A stretch of DNA of 64,000 nucleotides from Bradyrhizobium sp. Rc3b (GTDB taxonomy: Bacteria; Pseudomonadota; Alphaproteobacteria; Rhizobiales; Xanthobacteraceae): the NCBI RefSeq assembly GCF_900114915.1, contig NZ_FOUS01000015.1, forward strand, positions 116,066 to 180,065. Reading direction: 5' to 3'. Of this stretch, positions 17,629 through 25,637 are shown piece by piece. The notes beneath the pieces are model-generated. The model was not told the DNA's origin. It searched no databases and was given only the letters and a program-made list of their open reading frames with translations. A program made the translations under genes and the position numbers. Positions within the stretch are counted from its first letter, which is position 1, and the number at the start of each line of letters is the position of its first letter.

Positions 17629-17944
17629 GGATGTAGGCGTCGCCATCGCCACATACAAAACTGTCACCGCTCGAATCGCTGGCGTCGCTGAAGCTGCGCC
17701 AGCTTTTTCGTGCGCCGTCGCTTGGTAATGAGCCCTCAACCATTCCCGCCAAAATTGCGGTGCATTCCCCTGCTTTGCCGCAATCAAACCCAAATCTCTC
17801 CCGATTCGCGCAAATCGTCGTCGTTTTTTGGGCTGATTCAGACGGCGATTTACCGGTTCCAGTTTGCGGGGTACCTCTGGACAACAATAAAAAGACTGAA
17901 GCCGGGAATGCCCCTGCGTTGCGTTAGTAATGGGGAGCATCACC
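17629..17944. other. Non-coding gap of 316 bases
   Basis: I find no convincing gene, repeat or terminator here. Base composition is a little more AT-rich than its surroundings. An ORF starting at 17710 crosses into the next gene in another frame and has no support. The gap probably holds the promoter of the following two-gene unit. Confidence 0.5.
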
Positions 17945-18805
17945 ATGGAGACGACGGCGTACCGCCCGTCCAAGGAGTCGAGTGCGCTCGACTTCAATCG
18001 AGCCGCATCACATCCGCCGACCGCGTCCTTTGTCCGTGCGCGCGCCGCACGGGCCGATCTTTCGCAGGACGATCCGATTCCGCTGTTCCTGTCCGATCCG
18101 CTCGGCGCGCCGGACCCAAGCGAATATACGCCGGTGGAGTTGCGTTCCAGAATTGTGCCGCGTGTTCTCGCGGCTGCTCTGGCGGCGTCCACCCTGGCAG
18201 TTCTGGCCGTATTGTTTCAGTCCGACTTTCGCGGCTTCTTCACTGCCAATGCCGGTAGCTCGGTGGGGCTCGCGCCGGACATGGCCATGGCGTCGGCCAA
18301 CGCGCCGGCGATACCACAGACCCCGCTCAAGGATCCGGCCCGCGTGTCCAACACGACGCTGGCGAGCGCCGACGCACGGGACCTCCCTGCACCGACGGTG
18401 CCAAGCCGCGAAGCGATAGCGACCGCCTATCAGGTTGCGCTGCAAGCGCAAGGACCGGTGCAAGGACCGGTGCAAGCACCGGAGCCCGTCGCCGCACAGC
18501 CTACACCGCCTGAACCGGTCAGGACGCTCGACGCCGACACGCTGGCAGCGTTGATGACGCGCGCGAAGAGCCTGTTGAGGATCGGTGACATCGCCGCAGC
18601 GCGGCTGCTGCTCGAACGCGCGGCCAATGCGCAAGATGCAACGGCGGCGCTTCTGCTGGCGCAGACCTATGATCCCACGGTGCTCGGCACCAGCGACGCG
18701 CGAAGTGTCATTGCCGACGCATCCGCCGCACGTGACTGGTACCAGCGGGCTGCATCACTCGGATCGGCGGAGGCGCGCCAGCGTCTCGTCCGGATTCAGA
18801 ACTAG
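17945..18805 (+). CDS. Single-pass membrane protein with SEL1/TPR-like C-terminal repeats
   Basis: 286 residues from ATG 17945, preceded by GGGGAG seven bases upstream. An earlier ATG at 17930 lacks a ribosome site. One membrane helix (LAAALAASTLAVLAVLF) follows about 75 polar residues, so the C-terminal part should be periplasmic. That part has a Pro/Ala linker with a QGPV repeat, then two SEL1/TPR-like helical hairpins: AKSLLRIGDIAAARLLLERA and ARDWYQRAASLGSAEARQRL. Such repeats bind other proteins. It lies 18 bases before a TAXI substrate-binding gene, so the two are probably cotranscribed and may interact. Confidence 0.75.
   Translation: METTAYRPSKESSALDFNRAASHPPTASFVRARAARADLSQDDPIPLFLSDPLGAPDPSEYTPVELRSRIVPRVLAAALAASTLAVLAVLFQSDFRGFFTANAGSSVGLAPDMAMASANAPAIPQTPLKDPARVSNTTLASADARDLPAPTVPSREAIATAYQVALQAQGPVQGPVQAPEPVAAQPTPPEPVRTLDADTLAALMTRAKSLLRIGDIAAARLLLERAANAQDATAALLLAQTYDPTVLGTSDARSVIADASAARDWYQRAASLGSAEARQRLVRIQN
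18449..18484 (+). repeat. Three tandem 12-bp units in the linker of the SEL1-like gene
   Basis: CAAGGACCGGTG is present twice exactly, then once as CAAGCACCGGAG, encoding QGPV QGPV QAPE. It lengthens the disordered linker without shifting frame. Confidence 0.85.
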
Positions 18806-18823
18806 AACTATTCAGGGGACATC

Positions 18824-19984
18824 ATGCGTAACGCTTTTGGAATGGCACTTGCCGCCATCATGACGATCTATGCCTCCACGGCCGGCGCCGAGCAGACCGA
18901 ATACGATCCGGCCAAGGTCTCGGACGGCCTGAAGGCCATCTTCCAGTTCGGCTCGACCTCGACCAAGCAGGCGCTGAACGCCAACACCGTCACGCTGATC
19001 ACCGGCACGATCGGCGGCACCTATGTGCAGTTCGGCGCCGACCTCGCCTCGGTGCTCGACGACGGCAACAAGATCCGCGTGCTGCCGATCGTCGGCCGTG
19101 GCTCGGTGCAGAGCGTCGCCGACATCCTATTCCTGCAAGGGGTCGATCTCGGCATCGTGCGGGCCGATACGCTCGACTATCTCGAGCGCAAGGGTTTTGC
19201 CAAGGACATCAAGAAGCAATTCACCTATGTGACGAAGCTCTACAACGAAGAGATGCAGGTGATCGCGCCGAAATCTGTTGCGACGCTGAAGGATCTCGAA
19301 GGCAAGACGGTCAGCGTCGACCTGCCCAATGGCGGCACCTTCGTCACCGCGCTCACCGTATTCGAGCGGCTCGGCATCAAGGCGAAATTCGTCTATGTCG
19401 AGCAGCGCATCGCAATGGAAAAGCTGAAGGCCGGTGAGATCGACGCCGTCATCGTGGTCGGCGGCAAGCCGTACAAATCCGTCTCGACCTTCGGCAATGA
19501 CGGCCGCTTCCATCTTGCCAAGGTCGACTATGCAAAGCCGCTCCAGAGCGACTATCTGCCGGCGACGCTGACGACCAAGGACTATCCGAACCTGATCAAG
19601 GAGGGCGAGAGCGTGGACACCATCGCGGTGCCAGCGGTGCTCGCGGCCTATAGTTGGGCGCCAAACACCGAACGCTATCGCAAGCTCGCGCTGTTCGTGG
19701 ACGCGTTCTTCACGAAATTCCCGGCGCTCCAGAACCCGCCCTTCCATCCCAAGTGGAAGGAGGTCTCGCTCGCGGCGCCCCTGTCGGGTTGGAACAGATT
19801 GCCGGTGGCGCAGCAATGGCTCGACAAGCACGGCGTCGAGCCGGTGACACGGCAACGATTCGAGGCGTTCCTGAAGCAGAGCCCCACGGCCGCAAAGGTC
19901 TCCGACGCGGACAGGGAAACGCTGTTCAAGCAATTCCAGGCATGGGACGCGGAGAAGGCGCGGGTGGAGGCGGGCAAGAAATAG
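18824..19984 (+). CDS. TAXI-family TRAP transporter substrate-binding protein
   Basis: 386 residues with a signal peptide (LAAIMTIYASTAGAEQ). The core has the TAXI pattern: LITGTIGGTYVQFGADLASV at the start of the binding fold, VLPIVGRGSVQSVADILFLQ, and KTVSVDLPNGGTFVTALTVF. TAXI proteins deliver small carboxylated ligands to fused DctQM permeases. No permease gene is near, so this is an orphan or works with a distant one. The C-terminal stretch of about 100 residues (DKHGVEPVTRQRFEAFLKQS onward) exceeds the basic fold. A second, membrane-tethered TAXI protein lies about 1.1 kb downstream. Confidence 0.85.
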   Translation: MRNAFGMALAAIMTIYASTAGAEQTEYDPAKVSDGLKAIFQFGSTSTKQALNANTVTLITGTIGGTYVQFGADLASVLDDGNKIRVLPIVGRGSVQSVADILFLQGVDLGIVRADTLDYLERKGFAKDIKKQFTYVTKLYNEEMQVIAPKSVATLKDLEGKTVSVDLPNGGTFVTALTVFERLGIKAKFVYVEQRIAMEKLKAGEIDAVIVVGGKPYKSVSTFGNDGRFHLAKVDYAKPLQSDYLPATLTTKDYPNLIKEGESVDTIAVPAVLAAYSWAPNTERYRKLALFVDAFFTKFPALQNPPFHPKWKEVSLAAPLSGWNRLPVAQQWLDKHGVEPVTRQRFEAFLKQSPTAAKVSDADRETLFKQFQAWDAEKARVEAGKK

Positions 19985-20013
19985 CGAGCGCGTTTCGTCG
20001 CCACACACTCAGT

Positions 20014-20109
20014 GTCATCGCCCGGCTTGACCAATGGCCAACCTGTCAGTGATGTGTCCGAACAGGTGTCAGCCATGTCCCCGGACTACACATCAAGCCG
20101 GGGCATGAC
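20014..20109. repeat. Inverted-repeat intergenic element
   Basis: GTCATCGCCCGGCTTGA at the left is matched by inverted TCAAGCCGGGGCATGAC at the right. Inside, ACCTGT and ACAGGT form a second inverted pair around GTGATGTGTCCGA. The interior vaguely resembles non-coding ends of some IS elements but no transposase fragment is visible, so I call it only a repeat. Confidence 0.6.
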
Positions 20110-20138
20110 AGCGGAATGTGTGGTTGAATCCGCGTTGA

Positions 20139-20543
20139 CTACGCCGCTTCCACGTCCGCATCGCCCTCCTCACCCACCCCGCGCTTCAGCACAGCACGGG
20201 CGGCTTCGCGGTGCTCATTGGTGATGTGGCCGGAAACCATGCGGATGGCGGTGGCGAGCACGGCGGCGTCGTCGGCGAAGCCGAGGACCGGCATCACGTC
20301 GGCGACGAAATCGAACGGCAGGATGAAATAGGCGATCGCACCCAACAGCGCGGCCTGGACGTGGCGCGGGGTCTGCCGGTCGAACGCGCAGTAATAAGCA
20401 GCAAGCAGGTCTTCCGCGAACGGCAGCTGCGCGGCGACACGCTTCAGCTTGCGCCAGAAGCGGCGGCGTACGCTCTCACGATCTTCCGCGAGCCGATCGG
20501 CCGGCTCGAAACCGACGCTGTGTTCGGCAGCCATGTTCGACAA
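20139..20543 (-). CDS. YkvA/DUF1232 family membrane protein
   Basis: 134 residues. The DUF1232 core reads ALLGAIAYFILPFDFVADVM and PVLGFADDAAVLATAIRMV, the usual Y-h-hPhDhhPD pattern of this family, which spans or hugs the inner membrane. An N-terminal basic and amphipathic segment precedes it. Function is unknown; members occur widely as single small genes. A second ATG at 20534 could also be the start. The gene is convergent with the TAXI gene and upstream of none. Confidence 0.8.
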   Translation of the reverse strand: MSNMAAEHSVGFEPADRLAEDRESVRRRFWRKLKRVAAQLPFAEDLLAAYYCAFDRQTPRHVQAALLGAIAYFILPFDFVADVMPVLGFADDAAVLATAIRMVSGHITNEHREAARAVLKRGVGEEGDADVEAA

Positions 20544-20630
20544 ACTCCCCGTTCAGCCGGGCGACGATCCCGATCCCGGCTGATCACAAGATGGGGATGT
20601 GGCCGATCCCTGCAAGACGTCGGCCCGGTC

Positions 20631-20927
20631 TCAGCCTGCGATCGCGTTCATCGTCTTGGCCAGCGCGATGTCGAGCGCGGTGACGCCGCCGGCGTCGTGG
20701 GTCGACAGCACCACGTCCACCGTCTTGTAGACGTTACGCCATTCGGGGTGGTGATCCATCTTCTCGGCGGCCAGCGCAGCGCGGGTCATGAAGCCGAACG
20801 CCTCGTTGAAATCCTTGAAGATAAAGGTTTTGCCGATGGCATCCCGGCCCTGAACCTCGCTCCAACCGGGTAGTCCGCCCAGCGCCTGCCTGCGCGCCTC
20901 CGCCGAAAGCCGATCTGCCATGGTCAT
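20631..20927 (-). CDS. phhB: Pterin-4a-carbinolamine dehydratase
   Basis: 98 residues, the full length of the PCD/DCoH family. It dehydrates 4a-hydroxytetrahydrobiopterin during cofactor recycling for aromatic amino acid hydroxylases. The signature is present: FNEAFGFMTRAALAAEKMDH, then HPEWRNVYKTVDVVLSTHDA and GGVTALDIALAKTMNAI. The paired His residues in KMDHHPEW and the His in STHDAGG are the catalytic set. The start may be ATG 20927 or ATG 20921. No phenylalanine hydroxylase gene is nearby, so an alternative role, for example in molybdopterin or folate chemistry, remains possible. Confidence 0.9.
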   Translation of the reverse strand: MTMADRLSAEARRQALGGLPGWSEVQGRDAIGKTFIFKDFNEAFGFMTRAALAAEKMDHHPEWRNVYKTVDVVLSTHDAGGVTALDIALAKTMNAIAG

Positions 20928-21075
20928 GTCTCCGTCCTTCAGGGGAACTTTACCCTAACACCCCGCTGGCGCCCGGGTTCATACGGGGATTTCCGCCATC
21001 CGCTAACCATGACGGAGATGTAACCCCGCCGCACAAGAAATTTGCTACAATTGCGGGCGTAAATCGCCGGCCAAG

Positions 21076-22521
21076 ATGAAACTGAGCCTGAAGCGCCTGT
21101 TTGGGAGATCGATGACCGGGGGATTGGACCTGGCCGAAACGCCCTCTCCGCCTTCGCCGCGATCCGCGGCGCGGAAGACCGCGCTCGTGTCTCTTGCGCT
21201 CGTGCTTGCGATCATCGGCGCGCTCGTCGGCGGCTACTACTTCGCCATGCGGCCGGTGACGTTGAAGATCGCGGTCGGTCCCGCCAACAGCGACGACGTC
21301 AAGGTCGTGCAGGCGCTGACGCAGGCCTTCACGCAGAGCAAGGGCCAAGTGCGGCTGCGGCCGATCCAGACCGACGGCGCCACCGCCAGTGCCAATGCGC
21401 TTGCGGAAGGCAAGGTCGATCTCGCCATCGTGCGCGGCGACCTCGACGTGCCCAAGAACGCGCAGGCGGTCGCGACACTGCGCAAGAACGTCGTGGTGCT
21501 GTGGTCCGTGCCTAGCAAAGGCAAGAAGCGGGGCGCGAAGATCACCAAGATCTCGCAACTCACCGGCCATCGCGTCGGCGTCGTCGGCCGCACCCAGGCC
21601 AACGTCAATCTGCTCAAGGTGATCCTCCAGCAATATAACGTCGATCCCGCCAAGGTCGAGATCGTGCAATTCCCGGCCAACGAGGTCGCCGAAGCGATCA
21701 AGGCCCAGAAGGCCGACGTCTATCTCGCAGCCGGCCCGGTCAACAGCAAGATCACGGCAGACGCGATCGCCGCCTCCACCAAGGATTTCGGTGCGCCCAG
21801 CTTCCTCGCGATCGAGTCCGCGGATGCGATCGCGCAGAACCATCCGGTCTACGAAGCGTCCGAGATTCCCGCCGGCACCTATGGCGGCTCGCCCGCCCGC
21901 CCGGATGACGAGGTCAAGACCATCAGCTTCTCGCACCACATCGTGGCGCGCAAAGGCGTGTCCGAAACCACTATCGCGGCGTTCACGCGCCAGCTCTTCG
22001 CCGTGCGCCAGCAGCTGGTGACGGAATTCCCGCTGGCGGCGAAGATCGAGACACCCGACACCGACAAGGACGCGGTGATCCCGGTGCATCCGGGCGCTGC
22101 CGCCTTCGTCGACGGCGAGGAAAAGACCTTCCTCGACAAATACAGCGATTACATCTGGTGGAGCCTGATGGCGTTGTCCGCCATGGGCTCGATCGGCGCT
22201 TGGTTCGCGGGCTATCTGAAGAAGGACGAGCGCGACAACAACAACCATCAGCGCGAACGGCTGCTCGACATGATCGCCGCCGCACGCAAATGCGAGACGA
22301 CCGAAGAGCTCGACCAGATGCAGACCGAGGCCGACGAGATCCTGCGCGACACGCTGCGCTGCTTCGATCACGGCGCGATCGAGGAAGCCGCGCTCACCGC
22401 CTTCAACATCGCACTCGACCAGTTCCACGCCGCCGTCGCCGACCGCAAGGCGGTGCTGTTCAGCCTGCCGCAGAACCTGCAGCGGGCCGGCGCCCAGTTC
22501 AGGGCCGCCGGCAACGCGTGA
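21076..22521 (+). CDS. Membrane-tethered TAXI-family protein with cytosolic tail
   Basis: 481 residues. An N-terminal helix (LVLAIIGALVGGYYFA, about residues 36-57) is not followed by a cleavage site and probably anchors the protein. The TAXI binding fold runs from LKIAVGPANSDDVKVVQAL to about residue 350. A second helix (WSLMALSAMGSIGAWFAGYL, about 358-380) then returns the chain to the cytosol. The last 100 residues are polar and helical (RERLLDMIAAARKCETTEEL). This layout is receptor-like, not the layout of a soluble periplasmic binding protein, and the tail could signal or recruit a partner. No permease is adjacent. Sequence is clearly different from the soluble TAXI protein at 18824. Confidence 0.82.
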   Translation: MKLSLKRLFGRSMTGGLDLAETPSPPSPRSAARKTALVSLALVLAIIGALVGGYYFAMRPVTLKIAVGPANSDDVKVVQALTQAFTQSKGQVRLRPIQTDGATASANALAEGKVDLAIVRGDLDVPKNAQAVATLRKNVVVLWSVPSKGKKRGAKITKISQLTGHRVGVVGRTQANVNLLKVILQQYNVDPAKVEIVQFPANEVAEAIKAQKADVYLAAGPVNSKITADAIAASTKDFGAPSFLAIESADAIAQNHPVYEASEIPAGTYGGSPARPDDEVKTISFSHHIVARKGVSETTIAAFTRQLFAVRQQLVTEFPLAAKIETPDTDKDAVIPVHPGAAAFVDGEEKTFLDKYSDYIWWSLMALSAMGSIGAWFAGYLKKDERDNNNHQRERLLDMIAAARKCETTEELDQMQTEADEILRDTLRCFDHGAIEEAALTAFNIALDQFHAAVADRKAVLFSLPQNLQRAGAQFRAAGNA

Positions 22522-22569
22522 ACGCTTGCGCGCGTTATAGCTGCGTCACATTGTCTCAATATAGGTTCA

Positions 22570-22652
22570 CCGTCATTCCGGGGCGCGCAACGCGCGAATC
22601 CGGAATCTCGAGATTCCGGGTTCTGATCCTTCGGACCGTCCGGGAATGACGG
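22570..22652. repeat. Palindromic repeat, CATTCCGGGG family
   Basis: The left end CCGTCATTCCGGG is inverted as CCGGGAATGACGG at the right, with CCGGAATCTCGAGATTCCGG as an internal palindrome. It lies between the membrane-tethered TAXI gene and phoD. Confidence 0.8.
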
Positions 22653-22683
22653 CGCGAGATGCGCGCAGCACAGCGAGCCAAGC

Positions 22684-24225
22684 ATGAACATCAGATTCTC
22701 CCGCCGCCGCTTCCTCGCCACCGGCGCCGGTGCGCTCGGCGCGGTCGCGATGCCCCATCTCTCGCGCGCGGCCGATCGGCCGATGGTCACTCATGGCGTC
22801 CAGTCGGGCGACGTCACTATCGACGGCGGCGTGGTGTGGGCGCGCACCGATCGGCCCGCGCAGATGCTGGTCGAGGTGGCGACGACGGAGTCATTCAGGG
22901 ATGCCCGCGCGCTGCCGCCGATCGCAGCGCTCCCCGAGAGCGACTTTACCGCGAAGATGCTGATCGAGAATCTGCCGGCTAGCCAGGACATCTTTTACCG
23001 CGTCCGCTTCCGCGATCTCTCCCACAGCGCCATCGAGGGCGAGCTGGTGGTCGGCCGCTTCCGCACCGCGCCGGCCGACCGCCGCGACGTCAGCTTCGTC
23101 TGGGGCGGAGACGTCGCCGGCCAGGGCTGGGGTATCAATCCCGATGACGGCGGCATGTTCACCTTCTCGGCGATGCGCAAGCACCGTCCGGATTTCTTCC
23201 TGCATTCGGGCGACACCATCTATGCCGACGGCCCGATTGTATCCGAGGTGAAGCTCGCCGACGGCAAGATCTGGAAGAATGTCACCATCCCCGAGAAGGC
23301 CAAGGTCGCCGAGACGCTGGACGAGTACCGCGCCGCGCACAAATACAATTTCACCGACGACAACCTCCGCGCCTTCAATGCCGAGGTGCCGATCTTCGTG
23401 CAATGGGACGACCACGAGGTGACCAACAACTGGTCGCTCTCGAAGGAATTACCGGCCGCCTACAAGGAGCGCGACATCGCCCTGCTCGCCGCCCGCGCGG
23501 GCCGCGCCTTCCACGAGATGTATCCGATGCGCGAGAGCATCGTTGAGCCGGGCCGGGTCTATCGCCAGATCTCCTACGGCCCGCATCTCGACGTGTTCGT
23601 GCTCGACGAGCGCAGCTATCGCGGTCCGAACGGCGCCAATCTCGAAACCGCTTACGGCCCCGCCAGCTACTTCCTCGGCCCGGACCAGATCGCCTGGCTC
23701 AAGCGCGGCCTGCTCAATTCACGCGCGACCTGGAAGGTGATCGCTTCCGACATGCCGCTCAGCCTCGTCGTCGCGGACACGCCGAAGGGCGGCTCGGAAG
23801 CAATCGCGCAGGGTGACGGCCCGGTCCGCGGCCGCGAGTTCGAGATCGCCGACATCCTGCGTTTCATCAAGATGGCGCCGATCAGCAACACGGTGTGGCT
23901 GACGGCGGACGTGCACTACGCCGCCGCGCATTATTACGATCCGAACAAGGCGCAATTCCAGGAGTTCGAGCCGTTCTGGGAATTCGTCTCGGGCCCGCTG
24001 CATGCCGGCACGTTCGGTCCGAACGCGCTCGACAACACCTTTGGACCCGAGGTGCGCTTCGTCAAGGCGCCGGGCAAGGACAGCCAGAACCTGCCGCCCT
24101 CCGCCGGCATGCAGTTCTTCGGTCACGTCAAGATCGACGGCGCCTCGGGCCAGATGACGGTGACCTTGCGCGACCGCACCGACGTCGCGCTGTGGTCGAC
24201 CACGCTCGATCCGAAGCAGGCCTGA
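22684..24225 (+). CDS. phoD: Alkaline phosphatase D, Tat-exported
   Basis: 513 residues. A twin-arginine signal (SRRRFLATGAGALGAVAMPH) indicates export of the folded enzyme, as expected for PhoD, which binds Fe and Ca cofactors in the cytosol. An N-terminal beta domain is followed by the phosphodiesterase/monoesterase core. Metal motifs are VWGGDVAGQG, LHSGDTIYADG, FVQWDDHEVTNNW (near residue 237) and WLTADVHYAAAH. It hydrolyses phosphate mono- and diesters in the periplasm. The window thus encodes two unrelated alkaline phosphatases, this one and the PhoA-type enzyme at 8586. Confidence 0.93.
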   Translation: MNIRFSRRRFLATGAGALGAVAMPHLSRAADRPMVTHGVQSGDVTIDGGVVWARTDRPAQMLVEVATTESFRDARALPPIAALPESDFTAKMLIENLPASQDIFYRVRFRDLSHSAIEGELVVGRFRTAPADRRDVSFVWGGDVAGQGWGINPDDGGMFTFSAMRKHRPDFFLHSGDTIYADGPIVSEVKLADGKIWKNVTIPEKAKVAETLDEYRAAHKYNFTDDNLRAFNAEVPIFVQWDDHEVTNNWSLSKELPAAYKERDIALLAARAGRAFHEMYPMRESIVEPGRVYRQISYGPHLDVFVLDERSYRGPNGANLETAYGPASYFLGPDQIAWLKRGLLNSRATWKVIASDMPLSLVVADTPKGGSEAIAQGDGPVRGREFEIADILRFIKMAPISNTVWLTADVHYAAAHYYDPNKAQFQEFEPFWEFVSGPLHAGTFGPNALDNTFGPEVRFVKAPGKDSQNLPPSAGMQFFGHVKIDGASGQMTVTLRDRTDVALWSTTLDPKQA

Positions 24226-24228
24226 TCG

Positions 24229-24612
24229 CTAGTCGAGGGCGCGCACCTTCAGCGCCGCCTCCAGCGCGTCGCTCGAGCACGGCTTCTGCAACCGCGGCTG
24301 GCTGGAGAATTCAGGCGGAATGCGCGCCTCGGCGCCATAGCCGGTGACGAAGACGAACGGGATCTTCAGCGCAGCCAGCCGCTCCGCGACCGCAAAGCTC
24401 GTCTCGCGGATCAACTCGACATCGAGCAGCGCGAAATCGGGCGCGCGGTTGGCGATGGCGCCGAGCGCCTGCGTCACCGACCCGACGGTCCGCACGCCCG
24501 GCACTCCAAACCCGAGCAGACGGTCCTCGAAATCGATGGCGATGATCGGATCGTCCTCGACGATCAGAACGTCGGCCGGCCAGCTTGAGCCATTGGAAAG
24601 TGCGGGTGTCAT
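24229..24612 (-). CDS. Single-domain response regulator
   Basis: 127 residues from ATG 24612; upstream in-frame codons are intergenic. It is a bare receiver: VLIVEDDPIIAIDFEDRLLG holds the acidic pair, ALLDVEL holds the phospho-accepting Asp, and LQKPCSSDAL holds the conserved Lys. The conserved Ser/Thr is in FVFVTGYG. No output domain is present. Such receivers in Rhizobiales commonly pair with HWE-type kinases or act as phosphate sinks. It is divergent from the Crp/Fnr gene, sharing a 178-base promoter region. It ends three bases from the end of phoD. Confidence 0.88.
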   Translation of the reverse strand: MTPALSNGSSWPADVLIVEDDPIIAIDFEDRLLGFGVPGVRTVGSVTQALGAIANRAPDFALLDVELIRETSFAVAERLAALKIPFVFVTGYGAEARIPPEFSSQPRLQKPCSSDALEAALKVRALD

Positions 24613-24690
24613 GATCGCATCTTGTGTGTGGGGGTTCGGATCAGGACTGCCGCGACACGATGCCTGCGCACAGCGCATCGGAGGGTTCCC

Positions 24691-24716
24691 GGAACGAAAC
24701 CCACCACATTGCCGTT
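24691..24716 (+). promoter_or_regulatory. EcfG-type general stress promoter
   Basis: GGAAC (24691-24695), 17 bases, then CGTT (24713-24716) matches the EcfG consensus at the other permitted spacing. The Crp/Fnr start codon is 74 bases beyond the -10, leaving a normal leader. Confidence 0.6.
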
Positions 24717-24790
24717 CTCTAGTCTGTCCACTTGTGCACACAGGGAATGCAAGGAACTCGTTAAGGTGGGGAGGAAGATCGGAGTTCACG

Positions 24791-25555
24791 ATGGATGCGC
24801 GTATCAGCAAGATGACCGAGGTCGAGAGCCGTCCGGCCAACAATTTATTGCGGCGTTTGAGCCAACCAGACTACGCCCTGCTCGCACCGCACGTGGCCGT
24901 CGAAAACTCCGCAGCCGGCCAGCTGCTCTACAGCCCCGGTGACGACGTCCAGGTCGTCCACTTCCCCTGCGGACCGGCGCTCGCGACCTTTCTGGTCCCC
25001 AACGAGGATGGCCGAGACGTCGAGACCATCCTGGTCGGTCGCGAAGGCGCGGTGGGCGGTATCGTCAGCGAGGGATTCCTGCCGGCCTATACCCGGATCT
25101 GCGTGAAATTCGGCGGCCCGTTTGCGCGCGTTCATGTCGCCAAGCTGGAAGCGGCCAAGCTGCGCTCGGCGTCGCTGCGCAACATCTTTGCCCGCTACGC
25201 CGATTGCATGCTGGCGCAGATCTTCCAGTCGACCGCCTGCAATGCCATCCATTCGATCGAACAGCGGACCGCCAAATGGATCCTGGCGGCGATGGAGCGC
25301 ACCGGCGACGAGGACAGCGTGCCGCTGACCCACGAACAGCTTGCGACGCTGCTCGGCGTTGGTCGCAGCTATGCCAGCCGCGTGCTTCAATCGTTCAAGG
25401 CGGAACGGATTCTCGACACGAGGCGCGGATCGATCCTGGTTCGCAACCGCGACGGCCTGAGGCTTCGCGCCTGCCTGTGCAACGACGCGGTGAAAATGCA
25501 CTTCGAGGAGGTGCTGCGCGGCGTCTACCCGACCGAGGAGCGGGAGGCCGGCTAG
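24791..25555 (+). CDS. Crp/Fnr-family transcriptional regulator
   Basis: 254 residues from ATG 24791, with GGAG six bases upstream. The N-terminal cyclic-nucleotide-binding-type jelly roll runs from about 20 to 140 (LLYSPGDDVQVVHF, LVGREGAVGG). The C-terminal winged helix includes PLTHEQLATLLGVGRSYASR and VLQSFKAERILDTRRGSILV. The N-terminal cysteine cluster of oxygen-sensing FNR is absent. The usual cAMP-binding phosphate cassette is also not recognisable, so the ligand is unknown. It lies 82 bases before the four-gene Lgt-like/radical SAM operon on the same strand and is a plausible regulator of it. An EcfG promoter precedes it. Confidence 0.88.
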   Translation: MDARISKMTEVESRPANNLLRRLSQPDYALLAPHVAVENSAAGQLLYSPGDDVQVVHFPCGPALATFLVPNEDGRDVETILVGREGAVGGIVSEGFLPAYTRICVKFGGPFARVHVAKLEAAKLRSASLRNIFARYADCMLAQIFQSTACNAIHSIEQRTAKWILAAMERTGDEDSVPLTHEQLATLLGVGRSYASRVLQSFKAERILDTRRGSILVRNRDGLRLRACLCNDAVKMHFEEVLRGVYPTEEREAG

Positions 25556-25637
25556 CGGTCCGCCTCGCTTCCCCGGCGTGGAGAACGAGCAGGCGCACTA
25601 TCCCGCACGGCCGGAACCTGGGCTAATATCCCCCGGC

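Noticed and set aside
20014..20109. Possible IS remnant
   Set aside because: Only inverted ends and a vague resemblance to IS termini are seen. There is no transposase fragment or target duplication.
25613..25637. EcfG-like GGAAC-N16-CGGC before the Lgt-like gene
   Set aside because: Only two of four -10 bases match and the -10 would touch the start codon.
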